Shown in pieces: positions 8,612-15,432 of a stretch of DNA of 64,000 nucleotides. Position 1 is the first letter of the stretch. Every line of letters begins with the position of its first letter. The notes beneath the pieces are model-generated. The model worked only from the letters and a program-made list of their open reading frames with translations. It ran no database searches and had not been told where the DNA came from. A program made the position numbers and the translations under genes. The stretch spans positions 124,001 to 188,000 of the forward strand of contig JACPAL010000002.1 of assembly GCA_016180855.1 (NCBI GenBank), written 5' to 3'. The DNA comes from Deltaproteobacteria bacterium. GTDB taxonomy: Bacteria > UBA10199 > JACPAL01.

Positions 8612-9223
8612 ATGTCTTGGCTCAAGAAGGTCGATCACGTGACCTACGCGGTAAAAGATATCAAAAAGTGGGCCTGGTATCATCTTGAGGTTGAGGGGGG
8701 GCGTCTCATCAACCGAATCGATGATGTCATGCCGGATAATCCCGACAGCAGCATGAAGCTTTGGTGTATCGATTACGGTGACTTTGGGGTCGCTCTTGTG
8801 GAGGGGATTGATCGCCGAAAAGAATCCCAGGTGACTGCCTTTGTCAGAAAACATGGGGATCATTCGGTTCAGCATGTCGCTTATGATACCGAAGGACTCG
8901 ATGTTTTTCTGAAGCGGCTCTCAGAATTTAATTGTCATCCACGTGGGGAAACCTTGGTGCGTAATGACGGCTTTGGTCTTGTAAAGCAGGTTTTTGGAAA
9001 AGGGTATGAGCATGAGGAGGATCCCGCGCAGGCGAGCTTCCCGGAATATGTGGAGAGGCCTCGGAGAGGGAATCATGAGTCAGAGATCTCCTTTTCCCAA
9101 AAATTCGGTGAAAGTTTTTACAAGCAGATTGAAAATGCACGGGAATCAAAAGATCGCGAGACGCTCATTGATTTTTCCAGGATGCCTCGTGGTTGGGAAC
9201 CGGTTCTTCAAGAGAAGAGATAG
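8612..9223 (+). CDS. VOC-fold (glyoxalase/extradiol dioxygenase-like) protein
   Basis: A single vicinal-oxygen-chelate module of about 130 residues followed by a charged ~65-residue C-terminal extension. The N-terminal VDHVTYAVKDI supplies a first metal-ligand histidine, and GDHSVQHVAYDT resembles the second half-motif of 4-hydroxyphenylpyruvate-dioxygenase-like proteins. At 203 residues it is too short for that dioxygenase. The ATG at 8612 has an AAGGGGGTGG ribosome-binding site; a GTG at 8606 is possible. It is the first gene of a tight three-gene set with an HpaD-like dioxygenase and a DapA-like lyase, which suggests a role in aromatic-ring catabolism. The reaction itself cannot be stated. 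Confidence 0.75.
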   Translation: MSWLKKVDHVTYAVKDIKKWAWYHLEVEGGRLINRIDDVMPDNPDSSMKLWCIDYGDFGVALVEGIDRRKESQVTAFVRKHGDHSVQHVAYDTEGLDVFLKRLSEFNCHPRGETLVRNDGFGLVKQVFGKGYEHEEDPAQASFPEYVERPRRGNHESEISFSQKFGESFYKQIENARESKDRETLIDFSRMPRGWEPVLQEKR

Positions 9224-9234
9224 CTAAAAGAGTT

Positions 9235-10119
9235 ATGGGGAAAATAGTTGGCGCTACGCTTTGTTCTCACGTCCCCCGCCTTATGATTCCGCCGGAGAAA
9301 CGGCGTGACTACATGGGAGGTAAGATCAGCACCTTTTACGAGGCGCTAGAGAGGATGCAGGCCGAGCAGATCCATAACAGGCGATTTGACACCTTTCTGG
9401 TTTTTGACACGCATTGGTGGACAACATTAGAGTTTGTTCTGAATGCCCATGGGTGGCACGTTGGTCGTTACACGTCGGATGAGATTCCATGGATGATTAC
9501 GGATCTCCCTTACGACTACCCGGGAGATCCGGAGTTGGCAGACCAGATTGGTGAGGAGGCGAAGGGGGCTGGGGTTCCGGTTTACGTGGCGCGGGAGAAA
9601 AATCTTCCGTGGCATTATCCGACGCTCAACACAATGAAGTATTTAAATCCGGAAAGACGTCCTGTTTTGCCAATAAGCGTTGCCTATACCTCGTCGGTTG
9701 AAGAGGAGCTTCTCTTTGGAGAGGCAATCCGCCGGGCGATTGAGAAGGGATCACGAAATGTCCTCCTTGTAGCGACGGGTGGGCTTTCGCACCGGTTTTG
9801 GGAACTGGATAAGGTTCGGCAAAGGGCCTCGGCGGATCCTTCCGATATTTATTCGGAGGAGAACCGTCGGTATGACGAAAAAATTATTTGTTACCTCAAA
9901 GAGGGACGGCATCGTGAGGTGATTGAGGCGGCGGATGATTTTCGAAAAATGTGTTCACCGGAGGGGCGGTTTGCCCATTACCTCCGTATGGTCGGGGCGC
10001 TCGGAGGGAAGGGATGTCACCTTGGGGGTATTCAATATGGAGAGTATGAGGCGGCTATTGGCACGGGGCAGGTGAATTTGTGGTTTAACAATGATATCCC
10101 CTCCCACACCCTATCTTAA
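9235..10119 (+). CDS. hpaD: HpaD-like extradiol ring-cleavage dioxygenase (LigB type)
   Basis: Class III (LigB superfamily) ring-cleaving dioxygenase. Family members use Fe(II) or Mn(II) to open catechols next to the hydroxyls; HpaD acts on 3,4-dihydroxyphenylacetate. Resemblance to enteric HpaD is visible along the chain: the N-terminal MGKIVGA...SHVPRL, VFDTHW, a RYTSDEIPW segment, YPGDPELADQI, GGLSHRF and the terminal GTGQVN. The ATG at 9235 matches the family N-terminus and lies 11 bases after the VOC gene. The last codons fall inside a palindromic sequence, so the C-terminal tail may not be ancestral. The substrate is inferred from similarity to HpaD and from the neighbouring genes. Confidence 0.82.
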   Translation: MGKIVGATLCSHVPRLMIPPEKRRDYMGGKISTFYEALERMQAEQIHNRRFDTFLVFDTHWWTTLEFVLNAHGWHVGRYTSDEIPWMITDLPYDYPGDPELADQIGEEAKGAGVPVYVAREKNLPWHYPTLNTMKYLNPERRPVLPISVAYTSSVEEELLFGEAIRRAIEKGSRNVLLVATGGLSHRFWELDKVRQRASADPSDIYSEENRRYDEKIICYLKEGRHREVIEAADDFRKMCSPEGRFAHYLRMVGALGGKGCHLGGIQYGEYEAAIGTGQVNLWFNNDIPSHTLS

Positions 10120-10142
10120 GGGGAGGGCCGGGGTGGGGATAT
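10094..10142. repeat. GC-rich imperfect palindrome overlapping the end of hpaD
   Basis: Outer arms atatcccc (10094-10101) and ggggatat (10135-10142) are exactly complementary. Between them are runs of C and then G, with a small inner palindrome around cttaag. It supplies the last codons and stop of the dioxygenase gene and ends just before the AAGGAG ribosome-binding site of the next gene. It resembles the short REP-like elements found between bacterial genes. Confidence 0.6.
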
Positions 10143-10153
10143 AAGGAGATCCT

Positions 10154-11053
10154 ATGAAAGCAAAAAAACTGGAGGGTGTTGTTGCAATGCTGGTGACACC
10201 CCTTAACAAAAGTGAGGAGATCGATTTTGGAGCGCTTCGGGCGGAAATTGATTGGGCTGTTGCACAGGGGGTGAGTGGTATTGTGGTGACCCCCAGTATC
10301 GGCGAATTTGCCGTCATGACGAATGAGGAGCGCTGGAAATGCTTTGAGGTTTGCAAGGAACAGGCCTCTCAATATCCCCATTTGTTCACTATTGCGATGA
10401 CGGCAGCCACCCATACACGCGAGGTGATTCGCCATTCAAACATTGCGAAGGAGCTCGGATACGATGCCGCCCAGCTCATCCCTCCCTATTACTGGCTTCC
10501 GGATGAAGAGGAGGTGTATCGCCATTACCAATTAGCCGCAGAGACCGGCTTGCCGCTTGTCATTTACCACAACCCGGCGCTTTCCAAATTTTATATGCGG
10601 CGCGAATTTATTGGAAGATTGGTTGGTATTCCGGGCGTTGTAGGCATCAAGGAGGTCAAGACGGATCGTCATGTGGAGCTTGAACCACTTTTCCAAGAGG
10701 TGGCAGGGCGTGCGAAGGTTTTTACCACCTTTCGGGCCTTTTCAACCGGTTTGGTTTTGGGATCGAGCGGTGGTTTTATCAACGTCTTTGGGGTTCCGGC
10801 CTGTGTGCGGATGTGGGAACTTTGGCAGAAGGGGGAGAGGGATCGGGTGGAAAAGATTCAATGTTTGTTGAATGAGGTCTTTCCGCGAGGCGGCGAAGAC
10901 AACAAAAAACATATCGGCACGACCAAGATGGTCTCATCGGTTGTAACCGGTATCGACATGGGACCACCAAGGGCGCCTTATCTCTCGCCGGATCGCCGGT
11001 ATCGTGAGAATCTTGAGAAAACTTTGCCGCTGTTGAATCGATTGCTTCGGTAG
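10154..11053 (+). CDS. Dihydrodipicolinate synthase/N-acetylneuraminate lyase family protein
   Basis: Class I aldolase-type TIM barrel of 299 residues. The family fold is visible in VVAMLVTPL at the N-terminus, the tyrosine motif VIYHNPA near residue 140 and the Schiff-base lysine in VGIKEVKTD near residue 167. The usual GTTGE substrate loop is replaced by TPSIGEF, so true lysine-biosynthetic DapA is unlikely. Located directly after an HpaD-like dioxygenase, it may be a hydratase-aldolase acting on a ring-cleavage product, as NahE-type members of the family do. That is inference. It ends 8 bases from the convergent stop of the DUF4143 ATPase gene. Confidence 0.85.
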   Translation: MKAKKLEGVVAMLVTPLNKSEEIDFGALRAEIDWAVAQGVSGIVVTPSIGEFAVMTNEERWKCFEVCKEQASQYPHLFTIAMTAATHTREVIRHSNIAKELGYDAAQLIPPYYWLPDEEEVYRHYQLAAETGLPLVIYHNPALSKFYMRREFIGRLVGIPGVVGIKEVKTDRHVELEPLFQEVAGRAKVFTTFRAFSTGLVLGSSGGFINVFGVPACVRMWELWQKGERDRVEKIQCLLNEVFPRGGEDNKKHIGTTKMVSSVVTGIDMGPPRAPYLSPDRRYRENLEKTLPLLNRLLR

Positions 11054-11061
11054 CAGGGGGC

Positions 11062-12348
11062 TTATGTTACCTTAGGATCGGTCAGCCATTTTGTAGCGGG
11101 AACAATCCTGATGTAAGAATTTTTGTCACGGATTGTTTCTTCCTCTTCAAGGGTCACAATCGTTGCCTCGTTGATTTTATAACGTCTCATGCCGGTGAGG
11201 AGACTATTTACTTCGCGCTTTCGTGTCTCTTCTGCGGCCAGTGAAGCGGAGACCTGGATGAGATGAACCGGTTTGGGCCCTTTCCGAATCAGAAAATCTA
11301 TCTCCGATCCGTCGTCATTTTTGGCATAAAAAATTTCCGAAGTTTTTTTTCGAAGATGGAGAAAAACCACATTTTCTAGAAGCCATCCCGTATCATCCGA
11401 AGACCGAAAAGCGACCTGGTTGATAATGCCGTTGTCAATACAATAGACTTTTTTTGGAGCTATTTGCTGCTGCTTCATCGAGGTGGAATACGTGTTGATG
11501 ATGAAGTACAACCAACTCGTTTCCAGGTAGTCGATGTAGGTCTTGACGGTATTAACGCTTCCCAGCATGAGCATTTGGCGCAATTTGTTAAATGAAACCG
11601 GTTTCCCCGCGTTTCCTGCCAAGTACAATGACAGCTCTTTTAAGTTTTTGAGTGAGTCGATCGAGTAACGGGCGCTGATGTCGCGGTAAATAATGTCTTG
11701 GTAGAGCTGTGCGCAAAAATCATCTTCGGGATATTTGAGCGCATCCGGAATCCCGCCTGTTTTTAAATAGTCGTGGAGCCCCCTTTTCAGATACGCCGAT
11801 TGGGTCGTATTTTGGGCGATCGGTTCGACTCCCTTGAAGCCGAGATACTCCCGAAAAGAGAATGGAAACAGTTCGACTTCCCGGTGGCGTCCCGTCAGGT
11901 GACTGCCGATCTCACGGCTTAAGAGGGATGCATTGGAGCCCGTGATGATGATCTTGTGTCCTGCATCGTGCAAACGACGGACAAAGAGCTCCCAATGGGG
12001 AATGTTCTGGACCTCGTCCATCAAAAAATATTTTTTTTCACCAAACAACTCAATCAACATTTCATGGACCCGGCTGAAGCCAGCCGCTTCAAATCCTGTC
12101 CAACGCTCATCATCAAAATTAAGGTAGTAGTAGTCATTCGGAAAACAGACATCGGCCAATTGGGCCTGGAGGGTCGATTTTCCGGAACGCCTTAGACCTG
12201 TGATTACCACGATGGCGGGGGATTTGAGATAAGGTTTGACCTCCTCCAATGCCTCACGGGGGAACCCTCGATCCATCCTTTTAAACCGTTCCGCCTGCTC
12301 AGAGAGGAGAAATCTCAAGTTTGGGGCCGAAGAAATTTCTCCATTCAT
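11062..12348 (-). CDS. AAA+ ATPase with C-terminal DUF4143 domain
   Basis: An N-terminal AAA domain has Walker A GLRRSGKS and Walker B FLMDEVQNI, followed by a sensor-like IITGSNASLL. A winged-helix region and the DUF4143 domain follow; its typical EIDFLIRKG segment lies near residue 365. The 428 residues are the normal length. Proteins of this architecture are widespread, often transferred between bacteria and archaea, and poorly understood biochemically. The gene stands alone between the catabolic genes. The sequence upstream of its start is AT-rich without a clear Shine-Dalgarno sequence. Confidence 0.9.
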   Translation of the reverse strand: MNGEISSAPNLRFLLSEQAERFKRMDRGFPREALEEVKPYLKSPAIVVITGLRRSGKSTLQAQLADVCFPNDYYYLNFDDERWTGFEAAGFSRVHEMLIELFGEKKYFLMDEVQNIPHWELFVRRLHDAGHKIIITGSNASLLSREIGSHLTGRHREVELFPFSFREYLGFKGVEPIAQNTTQSAYLKRGLHDYLKTGGIPDALKYPEDDFCAQLYQDIIYRDISARYSIDSLKNLKELSLYLAGNAGKPVSFNKLRQMLMLGSVNTVKTYIDYLETSWLYFIINTYSTSMKQQQIAPKKVYCIDNGIINQVAFRSSDDTGWLLENVVFLHLRKKTSEIFYAKNDDGSEIDFLIRKGPKPVHLIQVSASLAAEETRKREVNSLLTGMRRYKINEATIVTLEEEETIRDKNSYIRIVPATKWLTDPKVT

Positions 12349-12442
12349 ATCGAAAACATATCATAATAAGTTTTCAATTACAACGAAAACTTTTTAGAAA
12401 AAAAGGCAGAAACTTAAATTGTTGTTTGACGATCTGTCGGCT

Positions 12443-13013
12443 ATGTTGTTGTCTCTTGACATCACACCTGCCACATTGCCTGTTATTTCCAATGCGGTTC
12501 CTTATCATGAACTGATGTTTGATGGTAAGCTGGTCTGTGATAGTTTTGCAGCCGTCAAGACCCGCGATTTTGATTGGGCGAATGGATACCGTGGACCTGT
12601 CCTTTTATTTACCTCTGACAGAACAGTTCACGACTCCGTCGTTCGGGCTTATCGACTTGACTCTCGAAAGATACCGAGGGGGGCGCTTGTTGGGGTGGGG
12701 GAGCTTGTTGATGTTAGAAAGTTGACCCCCCAGGGAACAAGCGATTCTAATCGATCGGTTTAATAACCTGGGACTGGGTCGAGTAAAACTTTGGGTGTTG
12801 GCAAGGCATCTTAAGAGACAAACCGTTCCTGAATCCTTACGAGCGAAAATCGAGATCTGGCCAGCTAAGTTTGGACTCTTCTTCCGTCGGGTGCATCGTT
12901 TTCCCGTTCCGATACCGTTTGCTCGACCTACAGGAGCGGGAGATCGTTTTACAGCACCCGTGTCGCTTGTAGCAGAGCAGTTGATTGCTGCGGGGCTCCG
13001 AGTGTTTAGTTAA
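12443..13013 (+). pseudogene. ASCH-like domain protein, interrupted by a frameshift
   Basis: Two frames together look like one protein of about 190 residues. The first frame ends at 12763 and contains YRGPVLLFTS and RGALVGVGELVDV, patterns typical of ASCH (PUA-like, probable RNA- or nucleotide-binding) domains. Removing one base in the CCCCCCAGGG tract at 12726-12735 joins it to the second frame, which runs to 13013 and carries VPIPFARPTGAGDRFTAP. Without that change the product stops 10 codons past the tract. The ATG at 12443 is the most plausible start; a TTG at 12419 also exists. The shift may be a real mutation or a sequence error. Confidence 0.55.
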
Positions 13014-13029
13014 GATTCGTTGCTCTAAG

Positions 13030-14502
13030 CTACATCTCTTCTGTACAACAGATCATCTTTGGTTGGGTATAGAACTCAAGGCTGTAGCGGCCGCCCTCCG
13101 AGCCGATCCCGCTATTTTTAACGCCACCAAAAGGCACTCGAAGATCCCGCACGAAATGGCTGTTGATCCAGACCATACCGGCTTCCAGTGCCTCCGCCAC
13201 ACGCATCGCCTTCCTCTCGTCTTTTGTCCAAACGCTTGAGGAGAGGCCAAATTCCGAATTATTGGCTAACTGGACCGCTTCTTCTTCGGAGCGGAAAGGG
13301 AGAACAACAAGAACCGGTCCAAAGATCTCTTCCCGAAAAATTTTCATGGTCGGTTTTACTTGATCGAAGATTGTTGGTTCCAGAAAGTTGCCCCGACTTA
13401 AGGCAGGATCGTTCGGTCTTTTACCGCCGGTTAGCAGTCGTGCCCCCTCTTGAATCCCTGTTTGAATATAAGCCTCCACACGTTGCAGATGCTCACGTGA
13501 GACCAGGGGGCCTATCTCCGAACTTGGCTCCAGTGGGTTTCCGATCTTCATTTTTTTTGCAAAGAGAATCAACCTCTCCAGAAAGTCGTTGTAGATGGAC
13601 TGCTCTAATAAAAGGCGTGATCCAGCGACGCACGATTGTCCCTGGCTTCGGAAGATTCCCCGTGCGACACCTTTGATCGTTAAATCAAGATCGCAGTCAG
13701 CAAAGACAACGGCGGGAGATTTTCCTCCCAATTCTAAAGAGAGGGGGGCGAGTCTAGTCTCTGCATTAGCCTTTGCCACCACCTTTCCCCCCGGAACGGA
13801 TCCCGTAAAGGAGATCCGGTTGACAGAGGGATGGCGTACCAACGCCTCTCCCGCCTCTGGACCACCCGGAAGAATGTTGATCACGCCTGCGGGAATGCCT
13901 GCCTCATTCGCCAGCTCCCCCAGTTGGAGGCAGCTGAGCGATGTCCAGGGGGGTGGTTTGAGGATACAGGTATTCCCGGTGGCGATACAGGGACCGATCT
14001 TCCAGGTCCCCAACATAATCGGGCTGTTCCAGGGGATGATCAGTCCTGCAACACCGACGGGAAGCCTCTTTACGTCGCTCCTCGTCTTGACCGGTTTTCC
14101 AAGGAACTTCCCTTCTCCGGTGAACGTCTCTTCGGGCCACTCCTCCATCTGTTTGGCAAAGAAGGCGATATTCTCAGCGGCGCGGGCGACATCATGACGG
14201 ATACATTCCTCCTTGAGCTTGCCGACATCCTGCGATTCCAGTGTCCCTAAAAAATCAGACTCTCTTCGAATAATGTTGGCGAACTTGAGAAGAATTTTGA
14301 TGCGCTCCTTGATTGGTAAACGTGGCCAGGGGCCTTTGTCAAACGCCTCCCGGGCGGATTGGACCGCCCGGTCAATATCTTGGGCGTTGCCAACAAAGAA
14401 AGTCGCAATCGCCTCATTATTAGAAGGGTTGAGGGAGGTATAGGACTCTTGGGAGAACGCCTTGACCCGCTTGCCTCCAACAAAATGGTCGGTCTGGATC
14501 AT
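13030..14502 (-). CDS. HpaE-like aldehyde dehydrogenase
   Basis: NAD(P)-dependent aldehyde dehydrogenase of 490 residues. Visible are the cofactor-binding region GLIIPWNSP, FTGSVPGG, the glutamate motif LELGGKSP, the catalytic cysteine in GQSCVAGSR and the C-terminal LRVPFGGVKNSGIG. The C-terminal region and overall pattern resemble HpaE, which oxidises 5-carboxymethyl-2-hydroxymuconate semialdehyde, the product of HpaD. An HpaD-like gene lies 3 kb away on the opposite strand, so both may serve one pathway. Its start overlaps the stop of the upstream gene by 4 bases (ATGA), showing an operon. The substrate is inferred only. Confidence 0.83.
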   Translation of the reverse strand: MIQTDHFVGGKRVKAFSQESYTSLNPSNNEAIATFFVGNAQDIDRAVQSAREAFDKGPWPRLPIKERIKILLKFANIIRRESDFLGTLESQDVGKLKEECIRHDVARAAENIAFFAKQMEEWPEETFTGEGKFLGKPVKTRSDVKRLPVGVAGLIIPWNSPIMLGTWKIGPCIATGNTCILKPPPWTSLSCLQLGELANEAGIPAGVINILPGGPEAGEALVRHPSVNRISFTGSVPGGKVVAKANAETRLAPLSLELGGKSPAVVFADCDLDLTIKGVARGIFRSQGQSCVAGSRLLLEQSIYNDFLERLILFAKKMKIGNPLEPSSEIGPLVSREHLQRVEAYIQTGIQEGARLLTGGKRPNDPALSRGNFLEPTIFDQVKPTMKIFREEIFGPVLVVLPFRSEEEAVQLANNSEFGLSSSVWTKDERKAMRVAEALEAGMVWINSHFVRDLRVPFGGVKNSGIGSEGGRYSLEFYTQPKMICCTEEM

Positions 14503-15350
14503 ACTGCTTTCCTGTCTTCAGTCTGCCTTTTCAGTTGATCTTCGTGAAGACCGTTCCAAAAAACGGCGCAGCAATCGAGCATCTCACGTCCTGCCTGAAC
14601 AAACTTGTCTTCATTGAATTGCTGATAGAAGAAAACCTCCCGTAACTCATCTTTTGTATGCTGGGCATGCTGGTCTTCCAGGCGATCATGAAAGGTCCAG
14701 AAGCCAAGGTTGAGCTTCATACCCGTTTTCTGACGGAATATTTTGAGGCCTTGAATCAACTCCTTCCAGAAGCCGGCCGCGGCCCAGTTTTCAATCGCAA
14801 AGCTTGCGCCAGCGCTTCGGCTAAAATCGATTCCTCCATAGATCCTTTCAAGGCCATCGGTGAAATGGAGCGTTGTGGTGGTCCCATGATGCCTCTTACC
14901 GAGATCGCTGAATTCCAATCCCAGGGGCTTGGCAAAGTTGAGTAGCCACTCGAAATGGGCTGCCTCAAAGTGGAAGAGCCCTCCCTGAACGGTTCCCTCA
15001 GAACTGACGAGCTCCGGGTTATTTGGTGCCTCATCGGGGGCAAACTCTCTCTCATGATGATTTGGATCCTTCTTGTGGAAAACGACGCCGATCTCGTTAG
15101 CCAGGATCTCTTTGCTGGCCCTCATCTCCTCAAGGCTTACTGCGTTAATTACCTTTTTGAGCTGAGCGATTATAAAGAAGTTGGAGAAGACGGAAAACTG
15201 CGTTGTGAAATGTCTCAGATCGTCCAGCGTAAACGCGCCTTCTTTGAACCAGCGGGTATACTGGTTGTCATGAATAATGGGATGGGACATGATTTCATTT
15301 TCTACGCGACGCAGAAAATCGTGGTAATTCTGGTTGGTCCGAAATGTCAT
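14499..15350 (-). CDS. Heme-oxygenase-fold metalloprotein (TenA/PqqC/CADD-like)
   Basis: A 283-residue, mainly helical protein. The N-terminal stretch YTRWFKEGAFTLDDLRHF and the C-terminal metal-site pattern FHDRLEDQHAQH resemble heme-oxygenase-like diiron proteins such as CADD and PqqC-like enzymes. Candidate ligands also occur in ANEIGVV and AIENWAA. Known members are oxidases or self-sacrificing oxygenases, so an oxidative step on an aromatic compound is plausible here, but nothing specific can be claimed. The ATG at 15350 is preferred because AAGGGGG precedes it; an upstream frame to 15410 exists. It is translationally coupled to the aldehyde dehydrogenase gene. Confidence 0.72.
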   Translation of the reverse strand: MTFRTNQNYHDFLRRVENEIMSHPIIHDNQYTRWFKEGAFTLDDLRHFTTQFSVFSNFFIIAQLKKVINAVSLEEMRASKEILANEIGVVFHKKDPNHHEREFAPDEAPNNPELVSSEGTVQGGLFHFEAAHFEWLLNFAKPLGLEFSDLGKRHHGTTTTLHFTDGLERIYGGIDFSRSAGASFAIENWAAAGFWKELIQGLKIFRQKTGMKLNLGFWTFHDRLEDQHAQHTKDELREVFFYQQFNEDKFVQAGREMLDCCAVFWNGLHEDQLKRQTEDRKAV

Positions 15351-15432
15351 TGTTACCCCCTTTTTAATAATGACGGCCCGAAGAATTGCGCCAGAATTCT
15401 TTGAAGTCAAACAGAAAACGCGAAGAGGTTAA

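Noticed and set aside
13595-14197. 200-codon frame antisense to the aldehyde dehydrogenase gene
   Set aside because: The dehydrogenase is complete with its catalytic residues; the opposite frame has no family resemblance.
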